Source: Owenia fusiformis | Lineage: Eukaryota; Annelida; Polychaeta; Sabellida; Oweniidae | Direction of reading: 5' to 3' | Length of the DNA: 60,000 bases | Assembly (NCBI GenBank): GCA_903813345.2 | Contig: CAIIXF020000001.1 | Coordinates: 25,039,915-25,099,914 of the forward strand | In this document: one piece after another, positions 9,302 through 20,957 of the stretch | How the letters are laid out: every line of letters begins with the position of its first letter | Position numbering within the stretch: position 1 is the first letter of the stretch | Notes under the pieces: model-generated | The model's input: the letters and a program-made list of their open reading frames with translations, nothing else | Database searches by the model: none | Told to the model about the DNA's origin: nothing | Translations under genes and position numbers: made by a program

Positions 9302-10640
9302 AGTTTTTTTTTAATAATCATTTATTTCAAATATATACTATACATACAATAATACAATAATAACGTTTGACTAGGTTACAAGTAACATTATTGTCAAACT
9401 AAAAACCTTAATGTAGTTACATTCATAAATTTTTACTTTACAAAGAAAGATTCATTATTTTATTTAAAATGGTCAAGTTGTGTGCTTAATGTGTAGAGTT
9501 TGGTTACGGGTCCAGTAGGTCTTTGGTGGATTGCAAAAATGATACACTTGCTTTGATTATTAAAATATTAGTATTATCATCAAAATCAGGGTGACCAAAT
9601 AAAAGCATGTCTATTTTATCAGAAGAATTACAATCTAAAAATGCACTTAAGCAATCCGCCATATGGAGATCTCTAAGGAGTTGACATCTTGGGTTCGTGT
9701 ATAGAGGGCATTGTAGAAAAAAGTGTTTTGGTGTTTCAGAGCGATGACCACAGGCACATTCTGGTGAAGGCACGTTGTTAAAATTATGTGCAAAAAGCTG
9801 GCTTTTCAAATAAAGATCTACTCTGAGTCTATTAAATGAAACTTCATTTTTCCTTTTAACATTACTATAAGTTATGAAATTTGTACCATTGAAATTTTCA
9901 AAATGTGCCTTGATCCTGCGTTTAAAAATTGAAATTCGCTCACAATTTCTTATATCATCAGGTAAAGTATTCCAAGTTTCAATTGCTGCATAGAAAGTAG
10001 ATTTCTCAAACCTTTTACTTATATCTAAAGGAATATTGTATTCTCTGAAAGCTCTTAGAGTTCGAGTTGGAATATTTCTGCAACCATTGAAAACTAGACT
10101 TACATATGGTGCTATTAAATTATGTCTGCTTTTGAAAAGAAAAGTACATAAATGAGATTTTCTTCTATCTGGTAACTTTGTCCAATTTAAAATATCTAAC
10201 ACCTTCTGAGTGCTAGAGCCATGCAGAGCGCCAGTTATCAAACAAGCTGCATTATATTGAAGTCTGTCTAACTTAATCAAAGATAATTCAGGAGCACTAG
10301 AATATAAGATATCACCATAGTCAATTCGACTCAAAATGAAGGCATTATAAATGGTTTCTAAGTGTTTAGATCTTAAAACATGAGTCAACCTTTTAAAAGG
10401 GTTTAGCAAAGCTTGAGACTGTTTTATTAATTCGTTAATATGCTCTTTTAAGGTTAGTTTTTGATCTAAAATGATACCCAGGTGCTTATGGGTATTTTGT
10501 TTATCTATTGGGTTAGTTCCCAAAAATAAAATTGGTTCGTTTTGAATAACAGTTGTTGGTGAAGTGAAAGTCAAGTCAACGGATTTTGAGGCTTTAAAGT
10601 TCATTTGCCATGTTTGGGCCCAGTTATATATTTTGTTAAG
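9302..10640 (-). mobile_element. 5'-truncated non-LTR retrotransposon (LINE), minus strand
   Basis: The insertion has a T run at 9304-9313 (poly-A on the element strand) at its 3' side and an abrupt 5' end near 10640. The two flanks, ...gatgactttcaaaatcc and gctatatctggaaagtgc, are continuous in the related copy at 16840-16880, so this segment is an insertion. It carries the C-terminal part of a reverse transcriptase polyprotein. Confidence 0.75.
9504..10604 (-). pseudogene. LINE reverse transcriptase C-terminal fragment with zinc-finger-like end
   Basis: An intact 366-codon frame. Residues about 40-60 (HKHLGIILDQKLTLKEHINE) are the conserved post-catalytic 'LGxxLDxxLxxxxHI' block of jockey/CR1-type LINEs. 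LSRIDYGDILYSSAP and TWNTLPDDIRNC are the thumb and connection region. ECACGHRSETPKHFFLQCPLY is a C-x-C-x(8)-H-x(4)-C zinc motif near the end. The catalytic YxDD region and endonuclease are absent because the copy is 5'-truncated. The open frame suggests a fairly recent insertion. Confidence 0.85.
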
Positions 10641-11039
10641 ATCTTGTACATGCTATATCTGGAAAGTGCTGAAGTTATAAGGTTCTAGGTTAAATAAAGT
10701 TGAAGTGAATACTGTTATTGTTCAGTTTCAATTTAAAATGATGAATGATTTAATTTGTATTTTCTGTAAAACTTACGCTTTGCTTGTTTTGTTTTGGCGT
10801 GTGCTTTCAATGTTTATTTTTATAGTTGTTCAAACGGGGGCGACATAAAGACAGTATTCAACGTTTATAACCAAGGCTACTACTTCAATGAAACATAGAG
10901 TTTAATTAGCTTTCTTGCAATATTAGTATGTGATTTGAGTACCACTTCTTCAAAGCATCACCGTTTAATAGTAACTACTCACATTTAAATTAATATCAGG
11001 CTATGTAAGAAGGGAAACTATCGAATTCAAGTACAAACC

Positions 11040-11560
11040 AATTAGACAGGTTCCAATTCAAATAATTCAAGTTTTTGAGGCATTTTTTAGAAAAAGCAAC
11101 AGACCTATTTTTACTAGATCAGTTTTTCATGCTGATAAAGATATTAAAAGATGACAGCTCAACGGGGTGGTCACGACACTAAATTTTGGCATTTTTACCC
11201 CCCTAGGAAAATATTCTAGGGGGCACTATGAAACTAGTTCATAACTCAAAGGATATATGAGCTATTGTTCTGAGTTGTACATCATACATTGCTAGTACAA
11301 ATATGAATACTATCCTAAAGTTATGGGTTGATACCCTTATTGGTCTCAGAAAAATACAAAAAACAGGAAAAAGATACGCAATTTTTGTCTTGCCAATTTT
11401 ATATTTGTAGCTTCAAGCACAATATGAGAGCTTTAACAGCTCATAGTAGTATTCTAAAAACATTTCCAAGCTATGTGTGGTATTGTAATTCATCTATTTT
11501 AGTTATGAAGTACTATTTTGTAATTTTAATATGACTTTATAGTGCCCTACCCCTGGAAAA
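11040..11560. repeat. Inner left arm of the inverted duplication
   Basis: It matches the reverse complement of 16129-16680. Shared words include gaggcattttttagaaaaag, gctgataaagatattaaaag, gacagctcaacggggtggtc and tttatagtgccctacccctg. The arm contains short AT-rich frames with no recognisable protein. Confidence 0.85.
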
Positions 11561-11872
11561 TTGAAGAAAGTGGATGTGGTGAATTTTATCATTTTGCAGC
11601 ATTAAGTTAGAAACATGTATTGATAGACACCAAATCAATAAATTCATACCATCATCAAATGTTAGGTGACATTCTAATTCATTTATTACTAGAATATAGG
11701 ACTTAAGATATTTTATATGTATGTGCATGTATCATAATGAAATCTAGTGTAATCACATACTAGAGAGGTTGGCATACAGTCTGGACATTGACATAAAGTC
11801 TAAACATTATAATCATCAATTGATCTCATTTGAGCAACTAGTCTATGGTGGTCATCATGCACAAGTAATGTA

Positions 11873-12707
11873 CAGTAGAACCTGCTAAGTGGAACACCTC
11901 GGTAAGTGGAACACCTCCCAAGTGGAACGCCTTTTCAAAGTCCCGTTTTAAAAACCCATTGACTTAATGTTATTTGAACCTCTGTAAGTGGAACACCTCC
12001 AAACTTGAACAGTGAACACCCTATATTGAAAAATTAACCTGCTAAGTGGAACAGTCAATTTCCATAGATTTCAATATTGATATGTAAACAGAATTAATCT
12101 CCTTCAATGATATCTGGGTATGAAAACAGGTAATACTGTGATAATTGGCAAATTAGGATTTTAATGGATTAACCTCCTGTAGAGGTCAACATGTGATGCA
12201 ACCAATAATTAATTTGATAATCAGCAAATTAGGATTTCATAAGATTTTTATTCAGAAAATTGGATTAACCTCCTGTAGAACTGGACACGTGATGCTACCA
12301 CTAATTAATATCCCTTGCTGTTTGTTTCAAACTTAATAAGTAAGATTAAAAATGTCATTTAAAAACAATTGAATTATAAGCAGTAGGAACAAGTCTTTAA
12401 AACTTAATTGCCTAATCCTTGTACCTGAGACTGGCACAATTAGGAGGATTAAGAATGTCAGAAAACATTTTGGCAGAATGAGAAGGATTAAGAATGTCAG
12501 ATACCTTTTTGAGTAAAATAAATGGATTATTAATGGTATATACCTGCCCTGTAATGAAGGGAGAATCATATTTCCAATGATACATGTAAGTCCTATATTT
12601 GATCTTGTATGTTCCCTGCGAACCCAAAACCTCCGTAAGTGGAACACCTTCTAAGTGGAACGCTTTATGGCAAAATGGAGAGTGTTCCACTTACACAGGT
12701 TCTACTG
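11873..12707. mobile_element. pogo/Tigger-like MITE (835 bp)
   Basis: The left end CAGTAGAACCTG and right end CAGGTTCTACTG are inverse, and TA dinucleotides flank both sides (11871-72, 12708-09). The TIR region is extended by taagtggaacacc words at both ends. The motif aagtggaacacc is iterated inside (11896, 11905, 11920, 11985, 12046 and near 12640). No transposase reading frame is seen. Pogo-type assignment rests on the CAGTAGAACC end and TA target. Confidence 0.75.
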
Positions 12708-12799
12708 TATTTACATAATAATGTTATAAAGGAGCATGTAGGTTATCGCAAACAACTTCAGACAATTCTAACTTGAATTATGAATATTTTCTGACCATG

Positions 12800-12955
12800 A
12801 ACATACTATAGGAATATCCTATGGTTTTGAAAAAATATCATTTATATCCATGAGTGGATATTGATATCTTCATGAGTGAGCGCAGCGAATGAGTGAAGAT
12901 ATTTGTATCCATAAGTGGATATAATTGATATTTTTGAAAAACCATAGGATTGTCC
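12800..12955. repeat. Imperfect palindrome (about 150 bp)
   Basis: The outer words aatcctatggttttgaaaa and ttttgaaaaaccatagga, and the inner words tatccatgagtggatat and tatccataagtggatata, are arranged symmetrically around gagtgagcgcagcgaatgag. It can form a long hairpin. No coding content. Confidence 0.7.
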
Positions 12956-13135
12956 GTTTATCCCATGGGAAATCATCATCAGCGAAAAAAGTTGAAAAAC
13001 ATAATTTGAGAAAAAAATTGAAAAAAAAATTGAAAAAAATTGTGAAAAAATGTTGAAATTTTTTTTGAAATTTTTTAAAAATATTTTTGAAAATAATTGA
13101 AAAATGTTAAAAGAACATTTTTTGAAAAAATTCGA

Positions 13136-13242
13136 AACCATCGAATATCACTTTTCAATCCATCGAATATCACTTTTCAAACCATCGAATATCACTTTTA
13201 AGACGTGATATTCGATAGTTTAAAAGTGATATTCGATGGTTT
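13136..13242. repeat. Mirror-arranged 22-bp repeat array
   Basis: CCATCGAATATCACTTTT occurs three times in direct orientation (13138, 13160, 13182), followed by two inverted copies (about 13205 and 13222). The 22-bp spacing is constant among the direct copies. Confidence 0.8.
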
Positions 13243-13269
13243 GTGAATTTTTTGCTAAAATATGATATC

Positions 13270-14395
13270 TTTTTTTTTTTTTTTTTTTTTTTTTTTTATT
13301 CCTTCATTCTTATTTATGTACATGTAAATGTAAATATAAATATGTACATGTAAATGTATTGCAATTAATAATATAAATACAATTTACGTAGACAAAAAAA
13401 TACACTTATAGTTATGTTGTAAATGTATGTTGACTAAATGAATGTTGAATAAAATTGCAATTGTTGTTGATTGTTGATTGATAAAAGAATGAGTAAGAAT
13501 AAAGTGTATGTAAAACCAATGCAAGGGGTGTGCTTTCCTATCCTATTTTGATGCTGTTTACTATATGTTGTAAAGGGATCTACAATGTTTTTATTTACTG
13601 CTTGAATATCTTTTGAGCAGTTTTCCATGCTTTGTCATGGGCTTCTAACTTGTTATTCTTCTCTGCATTGCTTCTGCTTATGATTTCCTGGGCTTCAACA
13701 TATTTCTTGAGGCCTGTCATATTTGGTGGTTTATTGTCTAATTTGTTGAGATAGATGTAGTGTTTAACCAAGAGTAGCGTCAGGTTTTCTCCCAAACTGG
13801 TGTTCTCTCCTAGGAAGTATTTTGCTCTTGTCAGGTTTTGTATTTGACACAGTTGGGTGACCATCTCTATGAATGGTTTGACAGCTATACATTCGTATAG
13901 TCCATGTTCGATGGTATCCTGTTTGTCTTCTTTACACAATTCACATTGTGGGCTTGTTTTGATTTTCATATTGTGTAGCATTTTGTTGAAAAATATTGTT
14001 CGAAGTAATATTCTATATTGGAAATATCTCAGTTTTGTTTCCTTTGTTGTTATGTATATTCTACAGTAGTTGCTTTTCCAGTTTATATTTGTGTTGTCTA
14101 TCGCCTTTTCCCATAGTTGTTGTTGTTTTATTGGTTCTTCAGTGTGGCTTTTTATTAGTATGTTATATGTATCCTTATTCGTCATTGTTTGTAGTTCCTT
14201 TATAGAAATGGATTTTTCTTTCACATCAGTTTCTGTCTCGGTCCTTCTCGGTGATATATTTGATATCTTGATCCACATATCAAATATATCTTCGTGTGAT
14301 ATTCGATCTATATCCTTGCAACCATGGGATAAATGGGTATATCTTTTAGATCTATTCATAATTATCTTCACGAAAAGTAAATATAATGATTAATC
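13270..14395 (-). mobile_element. Second 5'-truncated LINE with 28-nt poly-A tail, minus strand
   Basis: A run of 28 T (13270-13297) marks the poly-A end of a minus-strand retrotransposon copy. The coding part (13595-14371) ends about 300 bp upstream of it. The tail-side UTR contains a (tacatgtaaatg) simple repeat. The 5' truncation lies near 14395. Confidence 0.75.
13595..14371 (-). pseudogene. LINE polyprotein C-terminus with reverse-transcriptase zinc-binding domain
   Basis: A 258-codon open frame. RYFQYRILLRTIFFNKMLHN followed by CELCKEDKQDTIEHGLYEC is the zf-RVT type motif (C-x2-C...H-x4-C) that closes many LINE polyproteins. The C-terminal half is Lys/Asn-rich. Polymerase and endonuclease domains are missing through 5' truncation. 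Its sequence differs clearly from the LINE at 9504-10604, so two families are present. Confidence 0.8.
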
Positions 14396-16128
14396 AGACC
14401 TAAGTGATATTAAAGGGAATGGCCCAATCAACATACTTTTTACTAAAAATGTTGACCTAATTTTTACCAAAGATGCAACCTTTAATTATATTGTTGAATG
14501 CATAATTAGAATATGCTTTGAGACATGTTCTATTTCCTAAGAGGAAAAGTGGATTGCTCCAGGGACTTCAAAGACACTGAATTTGGATGACCAAAATGAA
14601 CTGAAATCAATGGATAGCATGAATTTTTTCAAACGGGAAATAACATGGGGAACACTAATCTTAGGGGAATTCAGTTTTCTTTCAAAGAGCTATTTGATAC
14701 ATTAAAATAAAGAATAGAAATGCATTAAACATTGTTAAAATGATAGCATTTTTGGTGGAAATGAGGTCAACAACTTTGAAAAAATATATTGATGGGTTGA
14801 TTGCTAGTGAAATATCTCCGAGTCCGATTGACTTTATTATCCCTGTATACCTATCTTCATGGTCAGAAAATAGTCATAATCAAAGATATAACTGTCTGAA
14901 ATTGTTTGTGATAACTTACCTGAACCTTTCCAGGTCAAATCAGGAGTGACAAAATTATTTCCACCAAATTTTTGACATGTCTTCAAATACGATAATATTT
15001 TCTTCATAAGATAGAGTGTCACTTGTTAAATTTATTGATTGACCTGAGATCGTACCATATCTTTATGACATAGAAGCGAAATAGCCATATTGAACTTTAA
15101 TGATGTTTGTTTAATTGTTGTTTGCCACTTTTCGACAATTGTCAAAATTTGGGGGTTTTGGGGAGGGGTACAATTAGGTTAAAAAATTCACCTGATTCAG
15201 ACTATCCTTAAATGAGCACTGATTCACCCGAGAGCATAACTTTTTCAAAACATGTAAGTGTTATTTTTGGACCACTCACATTAATGTTTCGTCTAATTTT
15301 CCCTCATAGTTTCATCATCATTGTCCAAATCTTATGCCATATTTGTTGAGATATATGAATGTTCATTATTAAAATCTTGCCTTCCTTTGCAGTTGGAAAA
15401 GATTCGGCATTAGGTGTTATAAGTCCCAGAGCACGATAAATAAAAAAATAACAACAAAATGACATAGAACTGATAGATGTTTTCTCCTGTGCGTGTCAGC
15501 CTTGGTCTACCAAATTGCTATTCAGTAGGAAGAAACTCATTTTTCAGTTTCCATTTTAATTTCCTGACAAATAGGGCGATCATCCCAGGATTTTTTCTAT
15601 GATCTGTGTGTCGCCATAGCAACTTCTGTTTTAGAGAACAATAGAACAATAGAAAAGATTACTTTACCATAATTTTAATCATCCCACATTGTAGAATTAA
15701 AAATATGAAGAAAATGACAAAACCTCTTAAAACACATTTCTTAGGAAACAAATAGTGTCGTATTCTTGTAACTATGGCAACAGAGTTTTTTCTTTTTGTC
15801 ATTTTTGTCATACAGATTACCTATCATACCAGAACCAAATCCTGAAAATTTGAATTCAGTATCTTCATTAGTATCTTAGATATATAGGTTTCTAATAGTG
15901 TCCCCTGCAGATTTTATCGGATTATATAAGGAAAATGCTCTGAAGAGGGTTGCCCAAGGATGCCACTTAATAGTTCTGGTATTTTTGAGGTCCCAGCCCT
16001 CTATTCATGGGAATAGTTAACCATTGTAAAGCTACTCATGGTTAACTGACAGAATTGATTGTATCTTCAACTAAGAAGACAATAAAATGTTAAAACCAGA
16101 AGAAAACCACACCAACTTTCTTCTATTT
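14396..16128. other. Non-coding AT-rich interior of the inverted duplication
   Basis: No gene, RNA or clear repeat was recognised here. Confidence 0.4.
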
Positions 16129-17620
16129 ACCAGGGGTAGGGCACTATAAAGACATATTAAAATTACAAAATAGTACTTCATCACTACAATAGATGTATTA
16201 CAATATCACACATAGCTTGGGAATGTTGTTAGAATACTACTTTGAGCTGTTTAAGTTATCATATTTTGCTTGAAGCTACAAATATAAAATAAGCAAGAAA
16301 AATGACAAAAATTGCATATTTTTCTAATTAATTGCATTTTTCCGAAACCAACAAAGATATCAACCTATAACTTTAGGATAGTATTTATCTCTGTTCTAAC
16401 AATGTATGCTGTAGAACTCAGAACAATAGTTCATATATCCTTTGAGTTATGAACTAATATTATAGTACCCCCTAAAATAATTTCACAGGGGGGTAAAAAC
16501 GCTAAAATTCAGTGTCGTGACCACCCCGTTGAGCTGTCATCTTTTAATATCTTTATCAGCATGAAAAACTGATCCAGAAAAAATATGTCTGTTGCTTTTT
16601 CTAAAAAATGCCTCAAAAACCCTTTCCCTTGAGATATTCTGAAATTGGAACCTGTCTAAATAACAATATACCGTAAGTAAATCTTCACAAATTAAGCGTG
16701 ACAGTTGAACGTGCGGGGTAAGGTACAACGCAAGGGTGATGCCAATTGAGCTAACTGCATGATGTTTTCGTCTGTAATTTAGTAATAAGATAAGAAGTCT
16801 TAAGAAGTTGACAGAGAGATCTGTACAAGCTAGTAAAAGATGACTTTTTAAAATCCCGTTCACGCTATATCTGGAAAGTGCGGAGGTTCAATATAGTTCA
16901 ATCAAGTTCAATTAGTAATACTGTGATTGTTCCGTTTCAGTTTTAAATGAATCTGATCCCCCTGCCTCATAGTGTTATGAAAAATACGTTGTCTACATTA
17001 GGGTTAACTGTGAATTCAGATATGTAAGTTCAATGGGACAACGTACATCAAGATGACAACGTACACTTATGATTTTTTTATTATTTGAGCAAAAACGTGA
17101 ATATATATAAAATCTTCAACCGACCTTAATTATGTTACTTAGGGAAACATATTCTCATAAAAATAATCGACACTCTTAGGCGACAGGGGAAAAAATTACC
17201 AAAGGAAATGTGAAAAAAACCAACATTTTTCAACCGATCGTTGTTGGTGGGTAGATTAACTACGAAAAAACTCGAGCACTGCTCGAAAATCTTTTAACGT
17301 AATTAGAAAGGTAAATGTCTTCCAAATCAAATACACACGAAATTAAACATGAAATCCTTTAAGTATTCCTCAGATTAATTTTTAAAACCTATATCACACC
17401 CACATCATAGTTTTTGCTTCATATCAGCTAGAATAGTGACATCGTACATCTAAAGTGTACGAAGGCGTGTTTTGTCACTGTGCGTTGTCGATGGTTTGGT
17501 GTGTTCACAGCAAAAACAAAAATCGAACCAAATACGAACCTTCGCCCGCTATATGTGAAATTCGACCCTTTCCCGTCGCAGTGATACTCACACCCCTGTG
17601 ATTTCTCGCTCTGTATGCAT
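16129..17620. repeat. Right arm of the inverted duplication
   Basis: 16129-16680 and 17030-17452 are inverted relative to the left arm (11040-11560 and 8556-8960). The middle piece 16780-16960 matches 9240-9302 plus 10641-10740 in DIRECT orientation, so one internal segment has flipped. A short block at 17560-17620 extends the match to 8062-8120. Confidence 0.75.
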
Positions 17621-17876
17621 AGGATGTAGCTCGCAGAGAAACTTACCAAGCTGTCATGACAACGGATCCGTCTCAATAACAAAATGAAGCAACATCCGAC
17701 AATATTTTTTATTTTGTCTAGACTTATACAAACTTTGAGATGAGGGAAAGCCCTAGACATAAATTATTGCGTCTCTTGCAATTACCACCTTCGTTTGTCA
17801 GATTTTTCATCGGCTACTTCACGAATACAACATGTTGTGATGTTCTATATATGTTAGCATATTCATCCATCACTTA

Positions 17877-17898
17877 CCCCCCCCCCCCCCCCCCCCCC
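17877..17898. repeat. Poly-C run (22 C)
   Basis: Twenty-two consecutive C (G on the other strand). Prone to length error in sequencing. Confidence 0.95.
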
Positions 17899-17999
17899 TA
17901 TCACACCAAACTAGTTCTTACCCGTTCTTGCCTGTCCTACGAAAACGTCGTCGGGAAATATGTTTAAAATAATTAGCTACTTCGTTCATAAACAGTCTT

Positions 18000-18520
18000 C
18001 AATACGTCCATCTCATTCGCAGTTCGTTCAGGTCGCACCACATTGGTGTGCAACGTCGTATAACGCGTCACTTATTATTAGTCTAAAAGGTCATCATGAC
18101 CTGATTACAGAACGGTATGGTCGCCATCGAATTTTGAATCGATTCAAAATTCTAAATCACATTCCCCGTCCGGGAAAGTCCATGAAGTTCGTAAACAGAC
18201 CGTAGAACGTTGTAGTTCGCACACAGTATAAAACCAATTCGGCAACGTTTTGAAGAACGCAGTGACAACTGGTTCTGTTGTGATAGCTATTTTTGTTGAT
18301 TCGTTCATAAGCAGTCTTTGATACGTTCATCTCGTCTTTATTCCGTCTGCAGTACGTTGGTATCAAGTTTAGATCGGGCTAAATTTTGCGTTCGTCTCGT
18401 CTACACAACGTATCCAAGCAGTTCAATTACGTCCTTAATCAGTTTAAACCAGTTGACAATTAGTTTCCACCAAATTTGCGTACGGTTGAACTCGTTCTAA
18501 AATAGTAAACATCGTGTCCC
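18000..18520. repeat. Dispersed GC-richer repeat, copy also at about 23580-23910
   Basis: Shared ordered words with 23745-23900 include catgaagttYgtaaac, gttcgYgcacagt, gaacg.agtgagaact and tgtgatag. The many acgt/cgttcg words contrast with the AT-rich surroundings. A related patch may lie at 600-720. No protein is recognisable. Confidence 0.5.
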
Positions 18521-20950
18521 TAATCCGTGCAGAACGCATTTATAATCCCCTATTTTCCCGATTGCGGAAATACTCAGTCCGATGTTTTCCGTTTTCACTC
18601 ACGTTCGCCAACTCGTAGGAACACATCGGACATAATAACATCCATGTGTACGACCGATCGGCATGCCTCCAAAGATAGTAAATGCAAAAAGAAAAAAGCG
18701 AAGATGGAGACGTCCATGGGCCTCCTGCCCCTGACTGTTTGGTGCAAGAAAAGCAACAACCCAAATCGCCTGTTGCATCTGGGTCAGAGGGGCATGACTC
18801 TGAGATAAGGTAAAGAGGATAACTAACTTTTATCCACAAGAAATTGTCTATGCCTGTGTAACTCGTACACACACATGCATAGCCATAAGTAACAGAGTCT
18901 CCTTATCATCATTGTATACAGTTCCTAGAATCACTTTAAGCATAAAATCATCGTTCATTCATCGTTCAGATTACCCCTAGCTAAATTGAGTAATGGTTTT
19001 CTGATATTAGTAAAAGCTGGACACGTGAAATTTGTGTCACCCTCACGGTGTCTTTTATTAAAATATGTCGAGGTTAATAATTTGACCATCATTTTACAGA
19101 GATATAATACATTGGGGTTTTCTTTTGCGATCACCCACCATACATTCGGTTTTAGGATAGACATCGATCCTGTCACCACGTTTAGATTTTTATACATTAA
19201 TGATGATAAAACAGTACAATAATTGTTAAAACTCTTTTAAACACGTCCGTAGACTACAGTTCTAAATTCTTGTTTTGAAGGAACTTCAGCATTAAAAATT
19301 ATGTTCTTAACATAGTCTATGAGGTTGTACTGCACAACAGTATCCAACATTTGAGATAATGGAGATTTCAGACCTCGAGATGGTGATTTTAAATACACCA
19401 TCCGTATTAACCTTTCTAGACAAATGACCTTATTATATGCAGCTTACAGGTAGCCTTAACAACATGTACAGAAACATCAATCTATCACAGTCAATTTTTA
19501 CTTTAGCAGACATCCATCCAAGCAGACTAGTGGCGACAGGGTCAGGCGTATTCTTTGGTAATGTATTGTATATTTTATACAACAAAAAACTGGAAGGTTA
19601 TAAGGACACTAAGAAAAAACTATCTTTGCCAGCTGCTCTGGGAATAAAAATAGATGAGCTGAGGGTGTGGTATACAAGCTTGAGGACCTAGACTGTATCC
19701 TTCGTCTGAAGTTTGTATAATGATAAATCATTACCTTATAAAGAACTTACAATATTATGTTTTCGTATATTGTCCTCTTACTGAAGATATTCATAAAATA
19801 TACAGACGCTTCTTGTAGCGAAGGCATTGATTAGGTCAAGCCATTTTGGCAATCCAATTCTCACATTAAACGAGATTTAATCAGTGACGTCAGTCTATTT
19901 GTAAACAAATAACACGTGGAGCGGGCGGAGCAACATTACGGAAGCGTATTTATAAATTCAATTTGTGCGGGAATTTATCAGTAATTTATTATCATTATCC
20001 CGATTGATTTTCGTCATTTATAGTAAATAGAGCGGGAATATGCATGAAGAAGGCCGAGCTTATCAAGTGGTCATGTGTTGTTCAAAAATTTGCATATCTC
20101 GTTTGGATCTCGTGAACTCAAACGTCCTTGACATTGATTTCGCGACCAACTTATGAACACATCCTGAAGTTTTGATGAGTCTGAACATTTCATTCATTTA
20201 TATCAACTTGTACCCGCCTTATACAAATACCTTTTGCTTCTTAATCTAGTTTCAGATGAACATCTCTCCAACATATTCACCAATTTTCAAGGTGAACATT
20301 CTTGTAATAAACGAGAAATTTATGTGCACAAAATATCGCCGCGATTTCCATGCGAAAGATATAAATCATAACAGACGGAATATTATATTCGGTCTGTTGG
20401 ATACATAACCTACTACTTGAGGACCCGGTTTACGAAATTAAACAAGAAGAAGTCGAAAGATGACTTGTCTGAGATGACCGAAAGAGACCAATGGGTGCTG
20501 AATAACTTTTCTTTTCTAGCCCCATTTACCTATGAAGTTAAGGACAGTAGTTAGTGTAAGTATATCTTGCAATAACAACGTTAATTCAGAATTTTATGAA
20601 ATAATTTTGACTTATTATTTATAATTATTTCAAGGTACACATTTGATCTGATTCATTGGCCGGCGTCCGGCCGATAGAGCATCAGATACGTCTTCAAAAC
20701 TGAATACACTCTTGTGAACAAAATACTCAATCGGCCGTGCGACGGCCGATGAATCGGAGCAAGTGTGACCAAGGCAATAGCGGGTCCATTTTACTTTAAA
20801 CAAAATACACATTTTATTTGTGAATATACTTTAATATATGTAAATCATTGAAGATATACTAGAATAGTAATGTCATATGTATTTTATAAATGTAATTTTA
20901 GTAAACTTTTATCACATAACCGATGTCCTTGGTTATCTTAATATATGGAA
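18521..20950. other. No recognised gene; possible Harbinger-companion fragment near 20400-20530
   Basis: A plus-strand frame at 19437-19691 (84 codons, ...LADIHPSRLVATGSGVFFGN...) has no family I can name. At 20430-20530 a short frame reads DDLSEMTERDQWVLNNFSFL, which might be a fragment of a MYB/MADF-type companion protein of the adjacent Harbinger element, but this is weak. gccggccgat words at 20660-20750 repeat those near 1090. Confidence 0.3.
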
Positions 20951-20957
20951 TTCATAG

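Noticed and set aside
17428-17760. 110-codon minus-strand frame as a gene
   Set aside because: It overlaps the inverted-duplication arm, and the other arm does not keep the frame.
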